Shown: positions 49,881 through 58,963, counted from the first letter of the stretch. The stretch: DNA of 64,000 nt from Pseudorhodoferax aquiterrae (GCF_014652235.1 NZ_BMYK01000005.1:272917-336916); one strand, 5' to 3'. The notes: generated from the sequence alone by a model not told the origin. Made by a program: numbers and translations.

Positions 49881-49946
49881 ATGTGGGAAATCATCATCAT
49901 CTTGTATGTAATTTTCCTGGCGATCGGGCTTCGCAAGATCCCGTGA
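49881..49946 (+). CDS. Possible 21-residue hydrophobic peptide
   Basis: ATG 49881 to TGA 49944-49946. The peptide begins MWEIIIILYVIFLAIG and ends with LRKIP, a plausible single membrane helix with a basic tail. The predicted sigma-54 start point is near 49880, so the message would be leaderless. It overlaps the 3' end of the minus-strand LysR gene. No SD is seen. It could be chance. Confidence 0.2.
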   Translation: MWEIIIILYVIFLAIGLRKIP

Positions 49947-50868
49947 GCGCGGGCCGCGCCGCTGCACCGGCCTGCCGGGCCGGGTCGGCGAGGCGCTCCG
50001 CCAGAAAGTCCAGGAAGCAGGCAATGCGCGCGGCGAGCTGCGTGTTGCGGTAGTACACCGCGTTGATGGACTCGCGCTGGTCCACCGCCAGGCGCGGCAA
50101 GACCTCCACCAGATCGCCGCGCAGGCGGTCGGGCGTGGTCATGAAATCGGCCAGGCAGCAGATCCCGGCACCGGCCAGCGCCAGCTGGCGCAGCGTCTCC
50201 CCACTCGATGCGGTCATGCCCGGGCTGATGGGCCATTCGTCGCCGTGCGGCCCGCGCAAGGGCCAGCGGTTCAGCGCATCGGGCTGGTTGAAGCCGAGCA
50301 GGCGGTGCTGCGCCAGGCGCGCCAGGCTGGTGGGCTTGCCGTGCGCCGCCAGGTAGGCCGGACTCGCCAGCACACGGCGGCGGCTCGTGCACAGCGGCCG
50401 CGCGTGCAGCGTGGAATCGCGCAGGGGGCCGATGCGGATGGCGACGTCGGTGCGGCGCGCCAGCAGGTCGATGTTGAGCTCGTCGGTCTCCAGTTCCAGC
50501 GTGATCTGCGGGTACAGCTGCTGGAACTGCGGCACCAGCGGCACGATGGCATGCAGCATGAAGGGCGTGGCGGCGTTCACGCGCAGCCGGCCCGCCGGCT
50601 GCTCGCGGCGCAGCGCCATGTGCTCCTCGGCATCGTCGATGGCGGCCAGGATCGCGCGCGTGCGCACCAGGAAGGCCTGGCCTTCCTCGGTCAGCGCGAT
50701 GCGGCGGGTGGTGCGGCGCAGCAGCGTGGTGGCAAGCTTTTGCTCCAGCCGGCCCAGCGCGCGGCTGACGCCCGACACCGTCTGCCCGAGTTGCTCGGCC
50801 GCCCCCGTGATCGAGCCGGTGGCGACCACCGCCGCGAAGGCCTGCAACTCGTCCAGCGTGGTCTTCAT
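49897..50868 (-). CDS. LysR-family transcriptional regulator
   Basis: 323 residues from ATG 50868. The HTH reads LDELQAFAAVVATGSITGAA and the recognition helix TVSGVSRALGRLEQ; the effector domain follows (RLRVNAATPFMLHAIVPLVP). The Ala/Arg-rich C-terminal extension after about residue 290 looks unlike the family and may be spurious. Its ATG overlaps the SMR stop (ATGA), so it is the third gene of a tetR-SMR-lysR unit. The target is unknown. Confidence 0.88.
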   Translation of the reverse strand: MKTTLDELQAFAAVVATGSITGAAEQLGQTVSGVSRALGRLEQKLATTLLRRTTRRIALTEEGQAFLVRTRAILAAIDDAEEHMALRREQPAGRLRVNAATPFMLHAIVPLVPQFQQLYPQITLELETDELNIDLLARRTDVAIRIGPLRDSTLHARPLCTSRRRVLASPAYLAAHGKPTSLARLAQHRLLGFNQPDALNRWPLRGPHGDEWPISPGMTASSGETLRQLALAGAGICCLADFMTTPDRLRGDLVEVLPRLAVDQRESINAVYYRNTQLAARIACFLDFLAERLADPARQAGAAARPALTGSCEARSPGKLHTR

Positions 50869-51209
50869 GGCGCGCCTCCATGGCCCGTGGTCGCGGAGCA
50901 CAGGTTGATCACCAGCACGCCCGCGATGATCAGCCCCATGCCTGCCAGCGCCGGCGCGTCCAGCCGCTGGCCGAACAGCACGAAGGCCACGACCGCCGTG
51001 ATCACGATGCCCACGCCGGACCAGATCGCGTAGGCCACGCCCACCGGCATGCTGCGCAGCACCAGCGACAGGCAGTAGAACGACGCGGCATAGCCCAGCG
51101 CCGTGGCCAGTGCCGGCCCCGGCCGCGTGAAGCTGTCCGAGGCCTTGAGCATGGCGGTGGCGAACACCTCCAGCACGATGGCCGCGCCGAGCAACAGGTA
51201 AGTGGTCAT
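50865..51209 (-). CDS. Small multidrug resistance (SMR/EmrE-like) transporter
   Basis: 114 residues with four membrane helices. The essential Glu is E14 in LLLGAAIVLEVFATAMLK, exactly where EmrE has it. Later SMR signatures are GYAASFYCLSLVLRSMPVG and AYAIWSGVGIV. It exchanges protons for quaternary or guanidinium-type cations. The gene overlaps both neighbours by four bases, in an operon with a TetR repressor. Confidence 0.94.
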   Translation of the reverse strand: MTTYLLLGAAIVLEVFATAMLKASDSFTRPGPALATALGYAASFYCLSLVLRSMPVGVAYAIWSGVGIVITAVVAFVLFGQRLDAPALAGMGLIIAGVLVINLCSATTGHGGAP

Positions 51210-51766
51210 GTCCGTGCCTTCGTGTCCTGGGTGAAGGCCAGCAGCGCGTCCTGCAAGGCCTGGCGCTCGGTCACAGTCAGCTTGTAGATGCCGAGCAGGT
51301 CGGACAGCCACAGCCCGTCCGCCGCCAGCCGCACGATGAGTTCCCGAGTGCCTTCCGCGTTCTCGCGCCGGCAGCCGGCGACCCAGTCGCTCCACTGGCG
51401 CGCCAGCGGTCGCTCGACCACGCTGGCCGCGAGCACGGCGCGCCAACGGTGCGTCACGTGGCGCCGCCGGCCCGCGCGCACGGTCGCGCGCAGGTAGCTG
51501 GCGGCGCCGTTCGGTTTGCCGCCGTGGCGTGCGGCGTCGGCGTCCAGATCGTTCACGAACTCGGCCTGCGTGGTCTCCCACAAGGCTTGCAGCAAGGCCT
51601 CGCGCGTGCCGAAGTGGTGCTGCACGGCACCCTTGGTCACACCGGCCGCATCGGCCACGCTGCCGATGGACAGCGGCGCGCCTTCGGTCAGCAGATCGGC
51701 CGTCGCGGCCAGGATGCGGGCGCGCACCTCGGTCGGGGCACGGGTGCGCCTGCGAGCGTCGTTCAT
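51206..51766 (-). CDS. TetR-family repressor
   Basis: 186 residues. The N-terminal HTH covers about 14-60 (VRARILAATADLLTEGAPLS, then SVADAAGVTKGAVQHHFGTR). The C-terminal ligand domain is helical and ends in a KLTVTERQALQDALLAFTQD segment. It heads the tetR-SMR-lysR unit and overlaps the transporter by four bases. A 14-base palindrome at 51784-51797 in front of it is a likely operator, so it probably represses itself and the pump. Confidence 0.92.
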   Translation of the reverse strand: MNDARRRTRAPTEVRARILAATADLLTEGAPLSIGSVADAAGVTKGAVQHHFGTREALLQALWETTQAEFVNDLDADAARHGGKPNGAASYLRATVRAGRRRHVTHRWRAVLAASVVERPLARQWSDWVAGCRRENAEGTRELIVRLAADGLWLSDLLGIYKLTVTERQALQDALLAFTQDTKART

Positions 51767-51783
51767 GGTGGTGTCTTCTTAAG

Positions 51784-51797
51784 AATACGAGCGTATT
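51784..51797. promoter_or_regulatory. Probable TetR operator
   Basis: AATACG-AG-CGTATT is a perfect palindrome, 17 bases before the tetR ATG on the minus strand. A minus-strand TAAAAT at 51800-51795 may be the -10 box, so the operator would cover the start point. Confidence 0.6.
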
Positions 51798-51837
51798 TTA
51801 ATGAGGCGCCCGGCCCGGCAGGCGGCGCAGCGCTGCG

Positions 51838-51851
51838 ATGACCTTCGTCAT
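51838..51851. promoter_or_regulatory. Short dyad upstream of the T6SS operon
   Basis: ATGAC-CTTC-GTCAT lies 60-73 bases before tssJ. TATGCT at 51875-51880 could be a -10 box; no clear -35 is present. The dyad may bind an activator of the T6SS operon. Confidence 0.3.
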
Positions 51852-51910
51852 GCGTGCGCGCGATGCCGGCTGGCTATGCTGGCCGCCAGGGTTTCCCTTG
51901 GGGAATACGG

Positions 51911-52420
51911 ATGCGCACCGCAGGCAATCGATCGGCATGTTCGACACACCGCAGCCCCCGGTCCGGCTGGCTGGTCGGCGCTGCCGCGCTGCTGGCCCTG
52001 CTGGCCGCCTGTGGCGGTCCACCCAAGGTGCCGTCCACGACGGTGGCCGGCAGCGTGGCGGCGGTGGCCGGCGTGAACCCCAGCGTGAGCGGGCGGCCCT
52101 CGCCACTGCTGCTGCGCGTCTACGAGCTCAAGACGGACACCGTGTTCGCAGCGGCCGACTTCGTTTCGCTGTACCAGCGCGACCAGGCCGAACTCGGCGC
52201 CGACCTCGTCGGCCGCGAGGAGATCATGCTGGCCCCGGGCGAAACCCGTCCCATCCAGCGCACGCTGGCGCCCGAGACCCGCTTCCTCGCCGTGTTCGCC
52301 GCCTACCGCGATGTCGAGCATGCGCGCTGGCGCACCGTGCTGGCCGTGCGGCCCGGCCAGGCCCAGCGCGTGACGATCCGCGCGGGCGAACTGGCGGTCA
52401 CCGCCGAGCTGGCGCCATGA
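51911..52420 (+). CDS. tssJ: Type VI secretion lipoprotein TssJ
   Basis: 169 residues. The signal has a long basic start and the lipobox ending AAC with lipidated C34. The mature domain shows the TssJ fold signatures LLLRVYELKTDTVFAAADF and RTLAPETRFLAVFAAYRD. TssJ anchors the membrane complex at the outer membrane through TssM. ATG 51911 gives the best signal peptide. Its stop overlaps the tssK start (ATGA). Confidence 0.92.
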   Translation: MRTAGNRSACSTHRSPRSGWLVGAAALLALLAACGGPPKVPSTTVAGSVAAVAGVNPSVSGRPSPLLLRVYELKTDTVFAAADFVSLYQRDQAELGADLVGREEIMLAPGETRPIQRTLAPETRFLAVFAAYRDVEHARWRTVLAVRPGQAQRVTIRAGELAVTAELAP

Positions 52421-53832
52421 GTGCGCAGCCCGACGGCGATGCCGGCCCTGGTACCGCGCCCGGGCCCGGCGCGCCGCTGCCGGCCGCCGACAAGGTGGTC
52501 TGGACCCAGGGCATGTTCCTGCTGCCGCACCACTTCCAGCAGGAGACGCGCTACCTCGAGACCCTGGTCGACCGCCGCGTGCGGCCCTTGGGGGCGCATG
52601 GCTGGGGCTTCAGCGAACTCGTGCTCGACGAGTCGCTGCTGCCGCAGGGCCAGCTGGGTCTGGTGCGGGCCCAGGGCGTGCTGCCCGACGGCACGCCGTT
52701 CTGCATTCCGCAGACCGATGCGGCGCCGCTGCCGCTCGCGCTGCCGGCCGACGTGCAGAACGAACTTGTCTACCTGGCCGTACCGCAGGCGCGCGACGGT
52801 GTCGACGAGGTCGACTTCGACGCGGTCGACCCGGGCACCGCCGGCCGCCCGCAGCACCGCTACCGCATCACCGACCATGCGCTGCGCGACCGCACCAGCG
52901 CCGGCGACGATCCGGAACCCGTGCAGACCGCCGCGCTGTGCCTGCGCCTGGTGCGCGCGCGCGAACTCGGCGACGGCCAGGCGGCGCTGGGCGTGGCCCG
53001 TGTGGCCGAGCGGCGCAGTGACCGCCAGCTCGTGCTCGACCGCGCCTACACCCCGCCGCAGACGCGCATCGACGCCAGCGGCCAGCTCTCGGCCATGGCC
53101 GCGCTGCTGCACGGCCTTGTCCGCCAGCGCGCCGAGGCACTGGCCGCCCGCATGGGCCAGCTCGGCCATGGCGTTTCCGAACTCAGCGACTTCCTGATGC
53201 TGTTGACGCTGAACCGTGCCGAGCCGCTGCTGCGCCAGCACGCCCGTGCGCCCCATGCCCACCCCGAGCAGCTGCACCGCGACTGTCTGCAGCTGGCCGG
53301 CGAGCTGGCGACCTTCGCCGCCGCCAACCCGTCGTCGCGCCAGCCGCGCGAGTACCCGCTGTACCAGCACGAAGACCTGCAGGCCAGCTTCGCCCCGCTG
53401 CTCGACGCGCTGCGCGCCATGCTGTCCACCGCGCTGCAGCGCCATGCCGAGCAGATCGCGCTGACGGACCGCACGCACGGCGTGCGCACGGCCGTGCTGG
53501 CCGATGCCGAGATGCTGCGCAGTGCCAGCCTGGTGCTGGCCGTCAACGCCCAGCTGCCGGCCGAGCAGCTGCGCCAGCGCTTTCCGGCGCAGTCCAAGCT
53601 CGGGCCGGTGGACCGCATCCGCGACCTCGTCAACCTGCAGCTGCCCGGTGTCGCGCTGCGGCCGCTGCCGGTGGCGCCGCGCCAATTGCCCTTCCATGCC
53701 GGCCACCACTATTTCGAGCTCGACCGCGGCGGCGAGCTCTGGAAGCAGCTCGAACGCAGCGGCAGCCTGGCGCTGCACGTGGCGGGCGACTTCCCGGGCC
53801 TGGAGCTCGAGCTCTGGGCCATCCGGACCTGA
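52417..53832 (+). CDS. tssK: Type VI secretion baseplate protein TssK
   Basis: 471 residues. The conserved N-terminal VVWTQGMFLLPHHFQQETRY is diagnostic. The C-terminal segment (PFHAGHHYFELDRGGELWKQ) binds the TssL-TssM membrane complex. TssK links baseplate and membrane complex. It is complete; its TGA stop is also the left TGA flanking the inserted 220-bp element. Confidence 0.96.
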   Translation: MSAQPDGDAGPGTAPGPGAPLPAADKVVWTQGMFLLPHHFQQETRYLETLVDRRVRPLGAHGWGFSELVLDESLLPQGQLGLVRAQGVLPDGTPFCIPQTDAAPLPLALPADVQNELVYLAVPQARDGVDEVDFDAVDPGTAGRPQHRYRITDHALRDRTSAGDDPEPVQTAALCLRLVRARELGDGQAALGVARVAERRSDRQLVLDRAYTPPQTRIDASGQLSAMAALLHGLVRQRAEALAARMGQLGHGVSELSDFLMLLTLNRAEPLLRQHARAPHAHPEQLHRDCLQLAGELATFAAANPSSRQPREYPLYQHEDLQASFAPLLDALRAMLSTALQRHAEQIALTDRTHGVRTAVLADAEMLRSASLVLAVNAQLPAEQLRQRFPAQSKLGPVDRIRDLVNLQLPGVALRPLPVAPRQLPFHAGHHYFELDRGGELWKQLERSGSLALHVAGDFPGLELELWAIRT

Positions 53833-54052
53833 GAACGTGTGAACGGACCGCTCCCACCCACGCGAGGCTCCGATGAACACCTGGTTCCACCGTGATTGCT
53901 GCGTCCAGGACCTCGCCCTGCGGGCCGGGGCGCGGCGAGCCGCATGCGGGCGTTGCAGGCCTTGCCCGGGCACCAGCCCGAGCTGCGGCCTGCGCCTACG
54001 CCTGCGGCACGCCGCACCCCGTCGTGGGCGCGATCGGTCCATTCACACGTTC
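53833..54052. mobile_element. MITE-like element between tssK and tssL
   Basis: Terminal inverted repeats of 18 bases: GAACGTGTGAACGGACCG at 53833-53850 and, inverted, GAACGTGTGAATGGACCG at 54052-54035 (17 of 18 identical; weaker similarity continues to about 30 bases). Both ends are flanked by TGA (53830-53832 and 54053-54055), as for a 3-base target duplication. Removing the element plus one TGA would leave tssK and tssL 10 bases apart, normal for this operon. No transposase is encoded; the inner 182 bases hold only unconvincing frames. The tssK stop is kept. Confidence 0.7.
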
Positions 54053-54065
54053 TGAGGCCGGCCCC

Positions 54066-55421
54066 ATGGACCGCCCGATCGACGACCCCTTCGCCGCGCT
54101 GGACGAGCAGCACACCTTCGTCAAGCCGCGCCCGGGCGGTGGGGCTGCGCCGCGCCCGTCCGCCAACCCCATCCCGGCTGTGGCCGCCGAGAGCGAGACC
54201 GCCGCGCCCGCGCCGGGCCTGAACCCGCTCGTCACGCTGGCCAACCGATTGCTGCTGCTGGTGCCCGCGCTGCGCGCCACGCAGCGTGTGGACGACCCGG
54301 CCGCCCTGCGCCAGGCGCTGGCCCAGGGCATCCGCGACTTCTGCACCGACGCGGCCGCGGCCGGCATCGCGCCCGAGCGCGTGATGGCCGCGCGCTACGT
54401 GCTGTGCACCCTGCTCGACGAGGCCGCGGCCGACACACCCTGGGGCGGCAACGGTGCCTGGGCGCAGTACAGCCTGCTGGCCATGTTCCACAACGAGACG
54501 CGCGGCGGCGAGAAGGTCTTCCAGCTCATGGCCCGGCTGGCCGAGCAGCCGGCCGCCAACCGCGACCTGCTCGAACTCGTCTACGCCGCGCTGGCGCTGG
54601 GCTTCGAGGGCCGCTGGCGCGTCGTCGACAACGGTGCCGCCCAGCTCGAGGCCGTGCGCGACCGGCTCGCGCAGATCGTGCGCAAGGAGCGCGGCGACCA
54701 TGCCCAGGCGCTGGCCGCGCACTGGCAGGTGGAGCCGCTGCCGCAGCGCCGCTTCTCGGGCTGGCTGCCGCTGGGCGCCACGGCCGCCGGCGCGGCGCTG
54801 CTGCTGGCGCTGGTGTACTCGGGCCTGTCGCTGTCGCTGGCCGAGCGCTCGGACCGCGTGTTCGGCCAGATCCAGGCGCTGCGCCTGACGCCGCCCGTCA
54901 CGGCGCCGCCGCCGCCCGCGCCCGTGCCGCGCCTGGCGCAGCTGCTGCAGCCCGACGTGAAGGGCGGCCTGGTGGCGGTGCGCGATGAGGTCGACCGCAG
55001 CGTCGTCACCTTGCGCGGCGACGGCCTGTTCGCGCCGGCCAGCGCCACGCCCGCGGCGGGGCAGGAGGCGCTGCTCGGCCGCATCGCCGCAGCGCTCCGG
55101 CAGCTGCCCGGCACCGTGCTCGTCACGGGCCACAGCGACAGCAGCCCGATCCGCACGGCGCGCTTTCCATCCAACTGGCACCTCTCGCAGGAGCGCGCCG
55201 AGGCCGTGCAGGCGCGTCTCGTGGACTACGGCCTGCCGGCCGAGCGCGTGCGCGCCGAGGGCCGGGCCGACGCCGAGCCGCTGGTGCCCAACGACAGCAC
55301 CAGCAACCGCGCCCTGAACCGCCGCGTGGAGATCACGCTGATGGTGCTGGGGCGTGCGCCGGTCGCGGCCACGGCCGCGGTGCCGGCCGCTGCATCCGCC
55401 GCCTCGGGAGCCACGCGATGA
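54066..55421 (+). CDS. tssL: Type VI secretion protein TssL with OmpA-like domain
   Basis: 451 residues. A Pro/Ala-rich N-terminus precedes the DotU/IcmH cytoplasmic domain (about 55-230; ARYVLCTLLDEAAADTPWGG, LLAMFHNETRGGEKVF), one membrane helix at about 237-260 (LGATAAGAALLLALVYSGL) and a periplasmic OmpA/MotB peptidoglycan-binding domain (VLVTGHSDSSPIRTARFPSN, SNRALNRRVEITL). This is the specialised long TssL that anchors to the cell wall. The stop overlaps the tssM start (ATGA). Confidence 0.95.
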   Translation: MDRPIDDPFAALDEQHTFVKPRPGGGAAPRPSANPIPAVAAESETAAPAPGLNPLVTLANRLLLLVPALRATQRVDDPAALRQALAQGIRDFCTDAAAAGIAPERVMAARYVLCTLLDEAAADTPWGGNGAWAQYSLLAMFHNETRGGEKVFQLMARLAEQPAANRDLLELVYAALALGFEGRWRVVDNGAAQLEAVRDRLAQIVRKERGDHAQALAAHWQVEPLPQRRFSGWLPLGATAAGAALLLALVYSGLSLSLAERSDRVFGQIQALRLTPPVTAPPPPAPVPRLAQLLQPDVKGGLVAVRDEVDRSVVTLRGDGLFAPASATPAAGQEALLGRIAAALRQLPGTVLVTGHSDSSPIRTARFPSNWHLSQERAEAVQARLVDYGLPAERVRAEGRADAEPLVPNDSTSNRALNRRVEITLMVLGRAPVAATAAVPAAASAASGATR

Positions 55422-58400
55422 AGAAGCTGCTGGGCTGGATCTTCAACCGCTGGCTGCTGCTGGCGCTGCTGCTCGTCGCGCTGTCGCTGGTGCTCTGGAT
55501 CGCCGGGCCGCTGCTGGCCATCGGCGAAGTCCGGCCGCTGGAGACCGAGCGCGCGCGTGCCATCGCCATCGTGGTGCTGCTGGTGCTGGTGGCGCTGCGC
55601 ATCGCCTGGGGCCGCTGGCGCGCCAGGCGCGGCAATGCCGCCGTGGTGCAGCAGCTGATCCAGCCGGCCGCGGCCGAGCCGCGCGAGAGCGCCGACATGG
55701 CGGCCGTGCGCCAGCAGTTCGAGCGCGCGCTGCGCGGCCTGGAGCAGGCCCGCTTCGGCCCGCGTGGCACGCTCAAGGGCTGGGCCGCGCGCCTGGGCGG
55801 GCGGCACCTGTACGAGCTGCCCTGGTACCTCATCATCGGCGCGCCGGGCTCGGGCAAGACCACGGCGCTGCGCTACAGCGGGCTGCGCTTCCCGCTGGCC
55901 GAGCTGCTGGGCAAGGAGGCGCTGCGCGGCGTCGGCGGCACCCGGCATTGCGACTGGTGGTTCACCGACCGCGCCGTGCTGATCGACACGGCCGGGCGCT
56001 TCACCACGCAGGACAGCGACCCCGACAACGACCAGGCCACCTGGAACGGCTTTCTGCAGATGCTGCGCCGCACGCGCACGCGCCAGCCCATCAACGGCGT
56101 GCTGGTCACGGTCTCGGTCAGCGACCTGCTGGCGCAGCCCGCGGCCGAGCGCGCCCAGCATGCGCAAACCGTGCGCGCGCGGCTGCAGGAGCTGCACGGC
56201 CAGCTCGGCATGGCGTTTCCGATCTACCTCATGGTCACCAAGGCCGACCTCCTGGCCGGCTTCATGGACTACTTCGCCACGCTGGACAAGGAGCAGCGCA
56301 ACACGCCCTGGGGCTTCAGCTTCGCGCGGGGCAGCCAGGCGCCGCTGGCCGGCATGCCGGCCGAGTTCGACGCGCTGCAGCAGCGTCTGGTCGACGGCCT
56401 GGTTGCACGCCTGCAGGCCGAGCGCGACCCGGGCCGGCGCGCGCGCATCTACGGCTTCCCGGTGCAGTTCGCGGCACTGCGCGAGGCGCTGCAGGAGTTC
56501 GCCGAAGGCGTGTTCGCCCCCTCGACGCTGGAAGCCAGGCCGCTGCTGCGCGGGATCTACTTCGTGAGCGGCACGCAGGAGGGCGCGCCGATCGACCGCG
56601 CGCTCGGGGCCGTGGCGCGCCGCTTTCGGCTGGAGCAGGCGCTGGTGCCGCCGCAGCAGGCCAGTGGCCGCAGCTACTTCCTGCAGCGCCTGCTGGAGGA
56701 CGTGGTGTTCGCCGAGGCCGGCCTGGCCGGCCTGCGCGGCGGTGCCGAGCGCCGGCGCCGCTGGACGCTGGCCGCCGGCTACGGCGCCGTGGGCGCCGTC
56801 ACGGCCGGCCTGCTCGCGGCCTGGACCCTGAGCTGGCTGGACAACCGCCGCTACGTCGACGCCGTGGCCGCGCGCGCCGGCCCGGTGCAGCAGCTGCTGG
56901 CCGCCACGCCCGACCGCGCCACGCCCGAGCTGCTGCCACTGCTGCCGGCGCTGGAGGCCACGCATGCACTGGCCCAGCCCGAGGCCGCGCCGGGCGGCTT
57001 CGGCCTGTCGCAGCAGCGCAAGCTCGACAGCGCCGCCCAGGCCGCCTATGCGCGCATGCTGACCGACGCGCTGCTGCCGCGCCTGGCCCTGCGCATCGAG
57101 GAACAGCTGCGCCAGGGCGTGGGCGCGCCCGAGCAGCAGTACGAGGCGCTCAAGGTCTACGCCATGCTGCATGCGCCGCAGCACTTCTCTGCCGAGGCCT
57201 TGCGCCGCCACGTGCAGGCCGACTGGCAGGCCACGCGGCGCGAGCTCACCCCCGCCCAGCGCGAGCAGCTGCAGCGCCACCTGGACGCGCTGCTCGCCCA
57301 GGGTGGCGTGGCCTCGCCGCTGCAGGCCGACAACGCGCTCGTGAGCGCCACGCGCGCCCAGCTGGCCAGCCTGCCGCTGCCCCAGCGCGTCTACAACCGG
57401 CTGCGCAACCAGGGCCTGGGCCAGGAGTTCGCGCCGTTCACGGTGGCGCGCGCGGCCGGCCCCAACGCCGCGCTGGTCTTCACGCGGGCCAGCGGCGCGC
57501 CGCTCACGCAGGGCGTGCCCGGCCTGTACACGCGCGATGGCTACCTGCGCGGCTTCCAGCGCGAGGTGGGGCAGGTGGCCGACCAGCTCGCGGCCGAGCA
57601 GCCCTGGGTGCTGGGTGTGGCCGACGAACCGCGCGACGCCGCCGCGCGCGTGCGTGCCAACGCGCCGCTGGTGGACGACGTGCGCCGCCTGTACCTCAAC
57701 GACTACGCTGCCACCTGGGAGGCCTTCATCGCCGACATCAAGCTGCTGCCCATGGGCCAGCTCGCGCAGTCGGTGCAGATGTCGCGCCTGCTGTCGGCCT
57801 CCGACAGCCCGCTGGCGCCGCTGCTCAAGGCCATCTCGCGCGAGACCACGCTGGCCAGCGGCGGCACCACGGTGGAGACGGCCGAGCAGCGCGCGCAGGA
57901 CATCGTGCGCCAGGGCCGCGAGAAGCTGGCCGGCGTGCTGGGCGCGGGCGGCGCCGCGCCGGGCGCGGGCGCGCCCTCGCTGGAGGAGCAACTGGTGGAC
58001 GCCCGCTTCGCCAGCCTGCGCCACTTCGTCACCGCGCCCGCTGGCGGCCGCGCGCCGCTGGACGACACGCTGGCCCTGGTGGCCGAGGTCAACCTGCTGC
58101 TCAACGCGGCCCAGACCGCGCTGCAGGGCGGGGCGGCGCCGCCGCCGTCGCCGTTGCCCAACCGCGTCAAGGCCGAGGCCGCGCGCATGCCGCAGCCGCT
58201 GCGCGCCATGATGGAGACGCTGTCGCAGAGCAGCGCCAACATCGCCCAGGGCCTGCTGCGCCAGACGCTGGCGCAGGAGGTGCGCGCGCAGGTCGGCGAG
58301 TTCTGCCAGCAGGCCGTGGCCGGCCGCTACCCGCTGGTGCCGGGCTCGGCGCGCGACGTGACGCAGGCCGACTTCGCCGCGCTGTTCGGCCCCGGCGGCA

Positions 58401-58963
58401 AGATCGACCAGCTGTTCCAGCAGAAGCTGGCGCCCTACGTGGACACCAGCCAGCGCCCCTGGCGCTTCCGCGCCGTGGAGGGCACGCCGCTGGGCGCGGA
58501 CGGCGGCCAGCTGCCGCAGTTCCAGCGCGCCGCCGCGATCCGCGAGACCTTCTTCCCCGGAGCCGGCGCGCCCGCGCTGCGGCTGGACTTCAAGCCCGTC
58601 GAGATGGACGCCTCGATCCAGCAGTTCATCCTCGACGTGGACGGCCAGATCGTGCGCTACGCCCACGGCCCGCAGATCCCGAGCTCGGTGCAATGGCCCG
58701 GGCCGCGTGGCAGTTCCGAGGTGCGCGTGCAGCTGAGCCCGCCCAGCGCCAGCGGGGCCTCGGGCCTGGTGGACGGCGGCCCCTGGGCGCTGTTCCGGCT
58801 GTTCGACCGCGTGCAGATCGACCCCACGGGCGCGCCCGAGCGCTTCCGCGCCACCTTCGACATCGGCGGTCGCAAGGCCGTGTTCGAGGTCACCACGAGC
58901 AGCGTGCGCAACCCGTTCCGGCTGCGCGAGCTGCGCGAGTTCGGTTGTCCGGCGGGGTTGTGA
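55418..58963 (+). CDS. tssM: Type VI secretion membrane protein TssM
   Basis: 1181-residue IcmF-like component. Two N-terminal membrane helices (about 11-36 and 48-62), a cytoplasmic domain with intact Walker A GAPGSGKT at 141-148 and DTAGRF, a third membrane helix near 453-475, and a large periplasmic domain ending in FRATFDIGGRKAVFEVTTSS and NPFRLRELREFGCP. The intact Walker A suggests nucleotide binding. It overlaps tssL by four bases and tagF by one. Confidence 0.96.
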   Translation: MKKLLGWIFNRWLLLALLLVALSLVLWIAGPLLAIGEVRPLETERARAIAIVVLLVLVALRIAWGRWRARRGNAAVVQQLIQPAAAEPRESADMAAVRQQFERALRGLEQARFGPRGTLKGWAARLGGRHLYELPWYLIIGAPGSGKTTALRYSGLRFPLAELLGKEALRGVGGTRHCDWWFTDRAVLIDTAGRFTTQDSDPDNDQATWNGFLQMLRRTRTRQPINGVLVTVSVSDLLAQPAAERAQHAQTVRARLQELHGQLGMAFPIYLMVTKADLLAGFMDYFATLDKEQRNTPWGFSFARGSQAPLAGMPAEFDALQQRLVDGLVARLQAERDPGRRARIYGFPVQFAALREALQEFAEGVFAPSTLEARPLLRGIYFVSGTQEGAPIDRALGAVARRFRLEQALVPPQQASGRSYFLQRLLEDVVFAEAGLAGLRGGAERRRRWTLAAGYGAVGAVTAGLLAAWTLSWLDNRRYVDAVAARAGPVQQLLAATPDRATPELLPLLPALEATHALAQPEAAPGGFGLSQQRKLDSAAQAAYARMLTDALLPRLALRIEEQLRQGVGAPEQQYEALKVYAMLHAPQHFSAEALRRHVQADWQATRRELTPAQREQLQRHLDALLAQGGVASPLQADNALVSATRAQLASLPLPQRVYNRLRNQGLGQEFAPFTVARAAGPNAALVFTRASGAPLTQGVPGLYTRDGYLRGFQREVGQVADQLAAEQPWVLGVADEPRDAAARVRANAPLVDDVRRLYLNDYAATWEAFIADIKLLPMGQLAQSVQMSRLLSASDSPLAPLLKAISRETTLASGGTTVETAEQRAQDIVRQGREKLAGVLGAGGAAPGAGAPSLEEQLVDARFASLRHFVTAPAGGRAPLDDTLALVAEVNLLLNAAQTALQGGAAPPPSPLPNRVKAEAARMPQPLRAMMETLSQSSANIAQGLLRQTLAQEVRAQVGEFCQQAVAGRYPLVPGSARDVTQADFAALFGPGGKIDQLFQQKLAPYVDTSQRPWRFRAVEGTPLGADGGQLPQFQRAAAIRETFFPGAGAPALRLDFKPVEMDASIQQFILDVDGQIVRYAHGPQIPSSVQWPGPRGSSEVRVQLSPPSASGASGLVDGGPWALFRLFDRVQIDPTGAPERFRATFDIGGRKAVFEVTTSSVRNPFRLRELREFGCPAGL

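Noticed and set aside
53873..54055. Sixty-codon frame inside the tssK-tssL element
   Set aside because: Low-complexity Arg/Cys-rich translation without SD or family; it spans the right terminal repeat of the element.
55226..58693. Long minus-strand open frame opposite tssM
   Set aside because: It is the mirror of the strongly coding tssM frame, with no recognisable motif or SD.
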